Shown in pieces: positions 1 to 9,610 of a DNA stretch of 64,000 nt (positions within the stretch are counted from its first letter, which is position 1; the number at the start of each line of letters is the position of its first letter). The translations under genes were made by a program, and so were the position numbers. The stretch covers positions 42,080,682-42,144,681 of the forward strand of contig NC_133104.1 in NCBI RefSeq assembly GCF_022965805.1, read 5' to 3'. A model generated the notes under the pieces. That model searched no databases and was not told the DNA's origin. It saw only the letters and a program-made list of their open reading frames with translations. The stretch is from Primulina eburnea. Lineage: Eukaryota; Streptophyta; Magnoliopsida; Lamiales; Gesneriaceae.

Positions 1-57
1 CCGAAAGTTTTAATAGGTATTCATTCACCCCCTCTAAACATCTAGCCGGTCCTAACA
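1..57 (+). mobile_element. Possible 3' end of a copia-type LTR
   Basis: The first bases contain a C-rich stretch (CACCCCCTCTAAACATCT) and end in CCTAACA. This resembles the terminus of many plant Ty1-copia LTRs, which end in CA. No primer-binding site follows, so this would be the end of a 3' LTR or a solo LTR. The rest of the element lies outside the window. The call rests on remembered similarity only. Confidence 0.35.
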
Positions 58-642
58 ACATATGAGATTGAGTACATGCTGATAGTCATAGACTAAAAAA
101 CGAAAGCTAGCGAAATCCATCATTCATTGTTGCAATTGCAATTATTAAATAACAAAAGGACACTTGGTTATTGTATGTTGTTGAATTAGTTAAATATAAT
201 TTGACATAACATATTGATAAAATAATGAATTCCTTCAAAATCATTGCTTAAGAATTGATATGTGCATTAACCGATATTTGAACAGTCGTTTATTAATTAT
301 TTTAATTTAAATTATTTAAATTGTGTTTGTTTCATCCTTTTATTTTAATTTCAATTTAGTTTATTAATTTATTCAAGTTTTTGTTCAAGTTAATTAAAGA
401 ATTGTTTTTAATGTTGATTTGTAATATATCAAGTTTTTTCGGACGATATCCGTACATGTTATTAAAGCTTGACATGTACACAGAAATAACAAACAAAATT
501 ACATAACGAAAAGTAAATTATTTAAAATAAACATGTGAAAACATGTAAATTTAATATATGTAATTAATATGAATTTATAAAAAATATAAATTTCAATTTT
601 ATTTATTATATCAATTAATTTTATCTCAAATAAAATCGTTTC

Positions 643-671
643 CACGTGCATCGCACGTGCACTGTTCTAGT
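643..671 (+). mobile_element. Helitron-like 3' terminus
   Basis: A perfect 7-bp stem (CACGTGC, loop ATC, GCACGTG; 643-659) is followed eight bases later by CTAG at 667-670 and then T. A GC-rich hairpin a few bases before CTRR, inserted 5' of a T, is the classical 3' end of Helitrons. I could not identify the 5' TC end, so the length of the element is unknown. Confidence 0.5.
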
Positions 672-1449
672 ATATATATATATATATGCATGTAAAGGGG
701 TACTTAAGGGACAGCTAAAATGTTCTAATCTACAATGAAAACATATTCAAATTCTATTTCAGTTGAACATGCCGGTCTTTAAAATATCAAAATTATAAAT
801 GATAAAAATCAAAATAGCATATCCAAATTATATATCAATAGATGAGTGTAAATTTATAAATAAGAAAATAGACAAAGTGTTAAAACTATATATAATGTGA
901 TATGTAAAGTGTTACTTTAAGGGATAAAACATGTATGATTATATAGATTAGTTTTATAATTATAATGTTTTTAAAAATAAATTTATTTTATATTTAGATT
1001 TAGAAAAATTTTTGTTGTTTTAGAAAAAATATTTAATATTATTTTTAATGTGTGTAAATATAATGTTGATTAAATATTATAGTTAATAATTTATTTAATA
1101 AAATATTAACACTTTTGTTTTTTATATCTTTATATAAAAAAATAGAAATCGTATTTAAAATTTGATAAAAAAAAAACAAAATATAAAGCGAGAAATTAAA
1201 AGTGAATATAAAATGGATATTTTAAAAATATATAATGATATTTTGGATAAATATAATATAAAATTAAGACTTTTTTGAAAACTTATGAGATATCTCACTT
1301 TTTTTGAAAGTCTTCATAAGTTGTCATTCAAAATTATAAGTTATTTGCAACTTTTTTATCAATCAATCTGTAAGAACTTATAAACTCAAAGTCATATCAG
1401 AGAAATAGTCTTCGCTAAGTTATAATAATAAAAAAGTATACGATTCAGT
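672..1449. other. AT-rich intergenic DNA, no gene seen
   Basis: Very AT-rich sequence with a short TA repeat just after the Helitron-like end. I see no credible coding frame or structured RNA before the snRNA promoter at 1450. Confidence 0.6.
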
Positions 1450-1492
1450 ATCCCACATCGTATAGATTATGATGTCTTATTTAGCATTTATA
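1450..1492 (+). promoter_or_regulatory. Pol III-type snRNA promoter (USE + TATA) of U6atac
   Basis: The plant upstream sequence element ATCCCACATCG is at 1450-1460 and a TATA-like TTTATA at 1487-1492, with 26 bases between them. RNA start is about 23 bases after the TATA. In plant snRNA genes the shorter USE-TATA spacing selects RNA polymerase III. The U4 gene next door has the longer Pol II spacing. Confidence 0.85.
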
Positions 1493-1515
1493 GAGAACAA
1501 TCAACAAGACTTGCT

Positions 1516-1638
1516 GTGTTCGTAGAAAGGAGAGATGGTTGGCATCTCCCCCGACAGGGACGGGAACAGCCTTCGGGCTTTCTTGTTACCATACACATCC
1601 GGTTAAGGCTACCCACTTCGGTGGATCTTCTAACCCAA
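1516..1638 (+). ncRNA. U6atac: U6atac small nuclear RNA (minor spliceosome)
   Basis: U6atac is the catalytic snRNA of the U12-dependent spliceosome. It pairs with U4atac, then with the 5' splice site and U12. The sequence shows the conserved 5' part GUGUU..GAAAGGAGAGA followed by GGUUGGCAUCUCCCC. It also has the GCCUUCGGGC hairpin (about 1570-1579) and the distal CCGGUUAAGGC segment before the 3' stem-loop. The length (about 123 nt) fits the plant RNA. A run of eight T follows at once, as expected for Pol III termination, and the USE/TATA spacing upstream is of Pol III type. The 5' end was set by alignment to the remembered family sequence and may be off by one or two bases. A gene is more likely than a dispersed pseudocopy because promoter, body and terminator are all intact. 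Confidence 0.9.
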
Positions 1639-1646
1639 TTTTTTTT
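1639..1646 (+). terminator. Pol III oligo-T terminator of U6atac
   Basis: Eight consecutive T directly follow the U6atac body. Confidence 0.85.
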
Positions 1647-1917
1647 CCATTATCTCCTATAATTTTCTCTCTTTTTCCATCGCCAGACCCTCCGCGAGTT
1701 TCACAGCTTTCACAAATTATAGCATCCTTGCATGTCTCGATTCCATGGCGATGCTAAATCATTTGAAAAAATCCTTCTAGATCTCAGTCTTTGGCCAAAA
1801 GTTAAATAATTAAAGTTCTTCCCTCTTCTTTTCTGATCAACACAACAATTCTCACTCACATACACAACGAATGGAGAGCTGAAACGATGACCGATAGAGA
1901 TAAACTTAGCGAGTAAA

Positions 1918-1932
1918 CTAAAACTAGAGTTG
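1918..1932 (-). terminator. Putative snRNA 3' box of U4
   Basis: On the minus strand this reads CAACTCTAGTTTTAG, close to the plant snRNA 3'-end signal CA(N)3-10AGTNNAA (one mismatch). It lies just beyond the last stem of U4, where the 3' box is expected. Confidence 0.55.
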
Positions 1933-1934
1933 TA

Positions 1935-2089
1935 GGGCTTTACCTTTATAAAAGGAGCCCTTCCAGAAATTCTCGAAGGCCAGGGACAAGCCCAGGCCTA
2001 AGAGGGGGTTTGGAAATAGTTTTCAACCAGCAATAGACGCGCCTCGGTTAGAACCTCACTAGCTGCGTCATTGCCCCAAGCGCAAAGAT
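1935..2089 (-). ncRNA. U4: U4 small nuclear RNA (major spliceosome)
   Basis: U4 holds U6 inactive in the U4/U6-U5 tri-snRNP. On the minus strand the RNA starts AUCUUUGCGCUUGGGGC at 2089. It continues through the U6-pairing region and the 5' stem-loop (GAGGUUCUAACCGAGGC, then UUGCUGGUUGAAAAC). The Sm-type site AAUUUCUGG lies near 1970. A last hairpin pairs GGGCU with AGCCC around CCUUUUAUAAAGG and ends near 1935. The resulting length of about 155 nt agrees with plant U4. It is convergent with U6atac, about 290 bp apart. All landmarks are intact, so it looks functional. Confidence 0.93.
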
Positions 2090-2116
2090 AGTCAAACTCA
2101 GATCAAAATTTCTTCC

Positions 2117-2165
2117 TTTATAGCCCACACCATGGTCTTGATTTCTAGTACTTTCGATGTGGGAC
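2117..2165 (-). promoter_or_regulatory. Pol II-type snRNA promoter (USE + TATA) of U4
   Basis: On the minus strand GTCCCACATCG (2165-2155) is a perfect USE and TATAAA (2122-2117) is the TATA box. They are separated by 32 bases, and the RNA starts 27 bases after the TATA. This longer spacing is the Pol II arrangement. Confidence 0.85.
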
Positions 2166-3026
2166 GGCACCAAAAGAAAAGAAGGCCCATCTCAGCACAA
2201 AAAATCTTCACACATTCATTCACTGCAATGGAATGCGCCAAAACAACACATCTACATATCGAATCATTTAATCGCAGGTTATCAAGAACCATAAACATTA
2301 GAACGACAATGTCAAAACCACAGCAAAAGAAACCGAGAAACAAGGTACCAAATCTGAAAAATAATTTTAAAAACTATGGGGTACCAGTGTCAGTGCAGGC
2401 GCTGTTGCCACTTTTACAGCTTCAAAATTCGCCGAGCGTTTAAGAAATTAGCTAGAGGAAACAATACACATTTGTTTTTTCGTCCCATTTTCTTCGAATA
2501 TACAGGATAAATTTTGAGGGAGGTTGTGGTTGTCGCTGGGTGTAGGGAAATTTGAGGAGAATGCAATATTGTTATAGCAACTAAGATCGAGAAGACGTAC
2601 AGCTTCTGGGAATTTGGAATTTCACGCGGTTAAATCTGTATTCACTTAGGTGGATGCCTGACTGTATTTGGTCAGACGAATTTCCCACTTTAAATATTAT
2701 TTGGAATAAATCCATAACTTCACATTTACATAAAAAGTAAAAACAACGTTGTAACAAGTAATAACACTTATCATTATTTAAATATATTATATAATATTTG
2801 AGGCCCTCGTAACATTTTTATCAATTATTAACAAATTTTCCATATAAAAAACTAGTCACACACGTCATATGTACATAGTTAACATTATTATATTAAAATT
2901 GCGTATGCATCAGTTAGTTAGTAGGTTAGTATATGTTTTTTGTCAATCGTCAATATCATCCATGTAACCTATTCATGTTTCTAATTACCCTTTTGATAAT
3001 TTTAATTATCGATATACTGACCTTTT
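2166..3026. other. Intergenic DNA, no gene seen
   Basis: A few short open frames overlap the U4 promoter but show no codon bias or family resemblance. The rest is AT-rich and unassigned. Confidence 0.5.
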
Positions 3027-3035
3027 TTATATATA

Positions 3036-3217
3036 GAGTGGATCTCATGTGAGACCATCTCACGGATCTTAATATGTAAGACGGATCAACTCTACCCATA
3101 TTCACAATAAAAAATAATACTCCTAACATAAAAAATAATATTTTTTCATGAATGACCCAAATAAAAGATCTGTCTCACAAACACGACCCGTGAGTCCGTC
3201 CCACACAAATTTTTGTC
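3036..3217 (-). mobile_element. GAGACGGTCTC MITE copy 1
   Basis: A 182-bp member of the repeat family described in the findings, in reverse orientation. It is flanked by an exact 9-bp duplication, TTATATATA (3027-3035 and 3218-3226). Confidence 0.85.
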
Positions 3218-3549
3218 TTATATATAGCAGCGTCCATTTTAATTAAAAAAAAATGAACAAATATATTTGATTTTTTTTAAAAAAATGAATCTATATATAC
3301 GCACACATATATATTTAAAAAACCTACAAACACGCAACACGAGATGTCATCCTTTCCACGATTCAAAAAACATATCCAAAAAGTAGTAAAACTCTTGAAC
3401 CACGATGGACCACAATACATCAAACAACCACAGAAAAGTTCCACATTGACTTTCCACCCGGCAATGAAGAACGACTTGCTAGGACCCAAAATTCAAAAGG
3501 ATTAATTAAACCAAATAGCATAAATTGAGGCTTGTCCTTTTCCAGCAAA

Positions 3550-5545
3550 CTACATAAACATGTTTGGCCTGGTCGCCTTGTATGTAGTTTTGAGTTTCCG
3601 GGTAGGTGGCCTAACTTTCCTAAACACCAAAGGGAATTTGATCTTAGAGTCATGGAACTGTTTGGTACTCTCCCTCTTGCAAAGCTTTGCTGGAATGGTG
3701 GCCGTCTTTATAATTTGAATGCAATGACAGCGGACTCTGTGACGAGATGCCATCTCAGTGTACATCTGCTCCACTGCCCCATTCAATGTTGTGTCACGGT
3801 ACTCCTTGTACATGTTGTGATAACCGGTCCTGCTTTGGTAACGTAGCCAGATTCCATAATTCTTGACCGTGGTTGGGTTCTTCTCAAATATCTGTAAAGA
3901 AAGAAATGTTGGTGACATCCTTGGACATCAATGTTGAACATAGAACAGCTAATTCGCATCATACACTAGAAAATCTCAAACAGACATGAGAGTGGCTCCA
4001 GTTATAAGTGAAGTAAATTTGTAAGTGGTTAAAGGACTAGTAATGGGGAATGAATATGCAAAAATTGGATAGTAGAAGATGCCAAAGAAGTTTTCAGCCC
4101 TATTCATCAATAAACAAACCACAACTGGATCTCATGAAAAAATTTGAGTTCTTGGAACTTGGAAGATTGATTTTCCAAAAAAAAATCCTCTCAAAGGATT
4201 ATTCAGTAACGATCATAGATCCCAATCATATTTTTAGTAAGAACAACAGTTGTAAAAGTAAATAGCAGAACTTTCGAAGAAATTGGAACCATTTGAACTA
4301 TGATATGTAGCATACCATAGCCAAACTTCCATTTCTACCTCTCATTGAATGAGAATCAAATAAAATGTACAAAGGTAGCTCATGAAACATAACAAAAACG
4401 GATTAGCCAAAAATATTGAAGATGTGTTTAAAGGAGTCATTTCTCGTCCAATTGCTTGATGCAAACACACTGACTCACAACCCTAGCACTTTGATAGTGA
4501 TGTTACAAATCTTCTTACAGGCAAACAGGAAGCAATATCTTCTAATCACATTAGAGTATGTGAAAATTCCGTGATTTCACATCAGTTTAGATATTTTAAA
4601 TAGTGCTCCACACCATATCGACATGAGAGTGTGAAACTTAGGAGATTCCAAATCAGCGCAGAAATTTTAAACATCCACTCATACACTGCAACCACATATT
4701 CCAACGCATATTATAGCACGTGCAGCAACCAATTCGACGAAACCTCCCCTGTACTTATTGTATTTGACACTTAAATCACTTACATGTTATAATTTTTGGA
4801 CCTGACAAGGAAATAAGGGGCTAAGCGCCAAATACACCAAGTAAAAGGAGGCTAATGCAAAAAACAGATGCATATTTTCAAGAAAAATTCCACCAAGTCA
4901 TTTTAAGTAAAAGGGCCCAAATTAGATAACCTAAGAATTCCAGGAACACTTTTCAAGCACAGAGTACGTGTTTTAACTAGATAATCGTATGATTTGGTAG
5001 ATCTGGAAGCATAAAACTCACCAAACATTATCCATCACAAGGGACCAGAAAAAGAACAAGGGAAATAGCCTACCTCATTAATAGCAAGAACCTGGCCGAT
5101 GCTCTTCTTCACCTTCTTAAGTTTCCTCAAGAAGTACCTTCATACATAAAAGGCAATCCACAAATACATTTAGCGCAATCACAAATAAATCTTTACTCAA
5201 TTGTCTCAAGTCAAATGCAACAGAGCATTGAGTCTATAATAATTATCAAATCAGATGCTCAGCAGCTTTTCCTATAAGACACATAACGTAAGAGTTACCA
5301 AAACTTGGACTTGGCGCGGACTTCATTGGTGGCCCATAGCTTCATGCGGTAGATCTTCGGGTGCTCTTCCTTATCAGTCGGAAGGGCTCTCCCCACCACC
5401 TGATATTGATGGAACTGCACATAATACAACATAAGTATTAAATAAACAATCCAACCAAATTGAAAATATTTTTACACAAACATAAAAGATCAAATCAATA
5501 ACGAAGAAAGCGATGAACGAGGATTCATACCCTGTAAGTTACCAT
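3550..5545 (-). CDS. RPL18A: 60S ribosomal protein eL20 (L18a)
   Basis: Structural protein of the large cytosolic ribosomal subunit. Four exons (minus strand): 5545-5531, 5414-5299, 5137-5074 and 3891-3550, all with GT-AG introns and consistent phases. They give a 178-residue protein, exactly the plant family length. It begins [17 protein letters not shown] and carries [20 protein letters not shown], the lysine-rich LRKLKKVKK stretch, [20 protein letters not shown] and the conserved C-terminus [17 protein letters not shown]. One local oddity is [10 protein letters not shown] where the family normally has RVRFPCIQII. Upstream there is a telo-box and a cluster of TGGGCY motifs typical of ribosomal-protein genes. 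The tiny first coding exon (five codons) is the usual arrangement. The adjacent 'L18a-like' gene is an unrelated membrane protein. Confidence 0.95.
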
Positions 5546-5653
5546 CTCGATCGATTTCAAATTTTCAGCACCTTTCTCTTTTGCAGGGCGTAAGCTAGCG
5601 GGTGGAGCCGTGGAGCTGGGGTTGAAAGGTTTTGCTGCAAAGCTTGGCTGATA

Positions 5654-5774
5654 AAACCCTACTTGAGCTATAATGGGCCACATGATTCGCTGACCCATTC
5701 CGTTAATGGGCTCCATTGTTGTTAGTGGGCTTATTTCTGGCGGCATATGATGATTGTATGGGCTCAAATGGGCT
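5654..5774 (-). promoter_or_regulatory. RPL18A promoter: telo-box plus site II cluster
   Basis: The + strand carries AAACCCTA (5654-5661, telo-box) and five TGGGCY motifs (5674, 5707, 5726, 5759 and 5769), starting about 110 bp upstream of the RPL18A start codon. Site II elements with a telo-box are the known TCP-dependent signature of plant translation-machinery genes. Confidence 0.7.
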
Positions 5775-5799
5775 TTACCAAGTCATGTTTGCATATCGA

Positions 5800-6843
5800 A
5801 TTTCTTTATATTATTATTAATTTTTTTTTTTTGAGAAAGTAAAATTTATTTATTTATTTTTAATGTGTTGAAGAATATCACACAAGTGTTTCGAGGAGTT
5901 GAAGAAAGCCGATCGAGTTGTTCATCAATATTCTCACTTTTAAAATACGAAGAAAATCTGTTTGACTTCATTTATAGATATTTTCAAAATATTTACTTCA
6001 ACTATTTTAACATCACCTGATAAAATAATTAACTTCGAATAATTCTTGTACTACTACATAGTTCTATTACAACATTAAAGTTTCAACTTTAAAAACAGCA
6101 CACGATAAAAAATGATGACATATTTTGTATGCTATCACATTTGCAATAAAAAAAGTTTAGTTTAAAAGTACCACACTGAACAAATAAAATACTCTCAAAT
6201 TTATCAACAAGTTTACAGTTTTAATACATTTAAAAAAATAACAAAAAGACAACTATACATATCCGTGCTTCATTAGATTTGATTTTGCAATAAAACTACA
6301 ATTGCTGGATGTCATGACACAATTGAATAATCTCGTGGAAGCACTAAAAGTGGATAGATGAGATCTTACCTATGTGAGTATTATCCTCACTTCATTTCAA
6401 CGGGTAAGATCTTGTCACACGTACAATTTCCATAAAAAAGTGGGTCCTATATATGAATGAGCAAATCTTGACCATCCATCCTATTATGGGGACAATGCCC
6501 ACATGGATAGGATGAAATAAACCCTAAAAGTGAGGTGCGATATACGTAACGCACGCACTGCAGGCACACTGTTTCGATACTTAAAAAATTCAATGTTTCA
6601 AAGTGCTGGTTTTGGCATATAAACAAGAAAATTTTGCCTGGCAGCACTAAAAAGGGATATGACGCTGTCTCTTCAAGAATTTAACAGTAAATATAGAACA
6701 AAAAAAAGGATACACACATTTGTTTTATCAACAGTTACCACAACGATGAGTAGCGAGATAACGAAATATATATCAAACAGCAACTTTATCTGTTTCTGAA
6801 GGAACATTAGTCGAGATTGGGGAATATACAGAAACTGAAAAAT
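5800..6843. other. Intergenic DNA between RPL18A and the L18a-like gene
   Basis: AT-rich. It holds an inverted repeat with perfect 10-bp arms (AGATCTTACC 6361-6370 and GGTAAGATCT 6403-6412). No gene seen. Confidence 0.5.
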
Positions 6844-8915
6844 TCACCAAGAATGAGATGCCCTTGTCACACCAAGAGTAACAGCAATGGAAGCTAGGAT
6901 TGCCTGCCAAATAGAGTTGAAAATCAATCAACACACCGATAGTAAGTTAATAAACGGTTGCCAAAACCTTATGCAATCAAGCTTGTACAATGACTCAAAT
7001 TCTCTCATACATGAACACGATTTTTAAATTTAATGTAAGAGCTGTTTCCCCAAGTTATCTTCAATATGTCGGTACTTACTACACAAGGGCCAAAACGCCT
7101 TCAACTCACCAAATCAGGATACAAGGAATAATGAACAAATACGGGCCAAAAGTAAGGTAATGAGAGAGATAGATGCCTTTTCTACTTTAGTGTTCTAACC
7201 ACCCAAAACTGAACCCTCATAATTTCTCCTCAAAAAACCAGGCAAACTTTCATTTGCCTCTCACCTCTTTACTGAATCAGTACTTTACTTGGAAGTTGGA
7301 AGCTTTAAATTTTAAAAAGATATTAATTTTGTTACACAAATCACATAAAATACTAGTCTAAAACACAATTAAGTAACCTTGAAGCAAAAGTATATGTCAC
7401 CAAAAAAAAAGACAGTTGTAAAAGGTTGAAACACTTACAGCTAAAGTGCACGCAACCAGACCAGCCTTTTCTCTGTAATCCAACCGAACACATATCAGCA
7501 GAAAAGCGCCAATATACCATGGAATGGCACCAAGAAAGAAACCGCTTATAAACCTTGCATACAAATTCAAGAAAGTTAGCAATTAGCACCCAACAGATAA
7601 TCTGCATAACAAACTTGATGCTGTTCAAGCTGCAATAACCAGTAACTCCTTGAAGAATTTTAACAGGTTTTAGCATCTAAAACATATAATATGCAATGAA
7701 GGTTGTAGACTTATTAACTCAACTAACAAGAATTTGGCAAAAGTGTTTTGAGACAATCCCTCAAGGTCCCTCTTGATATAAAAGAGAGCACCTTGCTGGG
7801 CAAGTGACAACAATATTCTTTTACCAAAAAGAAAAGAAGTAAATTAACCAAACATTTTAAGTTCATATGTTATCCTTCAATCAGAACTACAGCCACATTA
7901 ATTCAGCATTGATCCTATGATGAAGTTTTGGATCAATAGCTAAGGATACGATAAAATAAAAGAGCATGCAATTTTTTTTTTGAAAACAACAAAAGCATGG
8001 AACATGTTGGGAAAGAGAGTAAAAACAATGACATCAAACACAGAGAAAGCAATATTATTTTCCCTCCAAGATAGAAATCAGATAACAATGTGAAATCAGT
8101 TAGTTCCACAATAGCAATCACCTACAAAAATAATTTCAATGAGTGCAAGAAAGTAAGCCGACATTACAAATATAATGTACAATACCCAAATTCCGAATAA
8201 CTTAGTACGGTCAAAATTCTCCAATCTATCAGCAGTGGGCATTAAAATTTTGACCTAATTAACTAGGGGATACAAAATATTGATGGGGTACTGACCGATA
8301 AAGTCTTCCCGAGCAACCGAGAGAATATAAAGAGTATGAAAAAGCACAGTATTGGGGGGGGGGGGGGGGGGACTTACAAGAACCATCCAACTCCAATACC
8401 ACAACAAGGAAGCCTCTCCTCTCTAAATGGTCGTCCTGTAACAACAGCATAACCTATAAAATAACAAAAGTAAACGAAACGGAGAAGATCAGTATGGTGC
8501 CAAATGTAAATTGCTGGAAACCCAAATCTCCAATTAATCCACAATAAACACATCAACTCTGGCTGAAAAAATTCCTAGAAAACTATCTAGACCATCAACA
8601 AAATTAAAAATAATCCGATTTCAATATAATATTCCAGATACAAATCGGTGGTAAAAAAAGATAGAAACTGATTAAGAAAATTACCGGGAACTGTCTGATA
8701 TCCGTGATGATAGTGTTGAGGAGAAGGACAAAAAAGCCAGGAGGAGGCATGGGTTGAGGAAATCCGATAACCGGCTGCGACGGCGGAGGAGGAGGATAAT
8801 TTGCAACACCTTGAAAAGTGCCATAATAATAATTCGGCGGCGGAGGTGGAGCAGATGGAAGGTGGCCTGCAGGCACCGAGATGCCTTTGCTTTTCTCCCC
8901 GCCTTGTTCGCTCAT
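6844..8915 (-). CDS. '60S ribosomal protein L18a-like' proline-rich membrane protein, apparent frameshift
   Basis: Member of the plant family wrongly labelled 'L18a-like'. It is a small membrane protein, not a ribosomal one, and its biochemical role is unknown to me. Exons: 8915-8685, 8453-8378, 7553-7439 and 6903-6844. The N-terminus (MSEQGGEKSKG) is followed by a Pro-rich region (SAPPPPPNYYYGTFQGVANY, IGFPQPMPPPG), then HYHHGYQTVPGYAVVTGRPF, a Cys pair in REERLPCCGIGVGW, and two hydrophobic segments (LFISGFFLGAIPWYIGAFLL; AILASIAVTLGVTRA). Within exon 1 the PPPG part and the HYHHGYQ part are in different frames. The break is at an A6 run (8730-8735, T6 in the mRNA sense) and needs +1 or -2 bases to restore. 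Either the assembly is wrong there or this copy is damaged. I chose the Met at 8915 over the one at 8945 because the family begins MSEE/MSEQ. Confidence 0.85.
8354..8371. repeat. 18-base poly-G tract at an intron donor
   Basis: Eighteen G in a row on the + strand. In the sense of the L18a-like gene it is a poly-C tract starting four bases after the GTAAGT... donor of intron 2. Confidence 0.9.
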
Positions 8916-8945
8916 TTTTCCTTCCCAAGTAAGATTTGATTTCAA

Positions 8946-9610
8946 AGGAGTCTCACGCGCTGAAATGAGCTGCCTGTTTCCTACAATCTCTCCTTTTTAA
9001 CGGTGATACCGATCACTAGTCATAAATATTATCAAATAATTATACGACTCAGAAAGTCAGAATATGTTTTTTCCAAAAAAAGAAAGGAAAAAGAAAGTCT
9101 GATATGTTATAATATATAAACATAAAAGAATATAATATGTTATATCAGAACAATAATAAATAATATATAGTATATTTGAATGAAAATTGTATCTAATCAA
9201 AAACATTTCATAAAAAGTAATACGACTTTGCAAAAAAATATAAGAAGACATATACTATAATCTCTGAAAATCGACTTAACTTTTTTAAAAAACAAAAAGA
9301 AAAAAAAATACCAGTACGCAATCCCATGATGAAAAGTGCTCTAATTTTTTTAAAAAATAGTAACAAATAAAAATAAGTTTTTTGGGGGAAAAATGTTTAA
9401 ATTATGAATTATTTGCTCAAATTAGCTCTAACATAACCATTTTTTTACTTTCCAAGGGGCGGGCGCTCAAGTTCTATCTTTAAAAAGTTCAAAGACACGG
9501 AAAGAGATTGTTGTAGTAACATTCTTATATTTAATATCATAAAATGCAAACATTTGGAGAATATCAAATCTGTCACAGCTGCATTAGAATAAACTGTTGC
9601 TACCAATAAC
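8946..9610. other. AT-rich intergenic DNA, no gene seen
   Basis: Upstream region of the L18a-like gene and 3' flank of the methyltransferase gene. Nothing else recognised. Confidence 0.5.

Noticed and set aside
1539..1757. Open frame of 72 codons
   Set aside because: It lies on the U6atac body and its terminator; the sequence is explained by the snRNA.
2098..2443. Open frames on both strands over the U4 promoter
   Set aside because: Antiparallel overlap with the U4 USE/TATA and no similarity to a protein family.
3036..3217. SINE interpretation of the repeat family
   Set aside because: No A and B box, no tRNA-like head, no poly-A or simple-repeat tail; the flanking duplications are a constant 9 bp rather than variable.
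5525..5767. N-terminal extension of RPL18A to an upstream Met
   Set aside because: The frame runs through promoter-type TGGGCY motifs, and the family starts at the Met five codons before the first intron.
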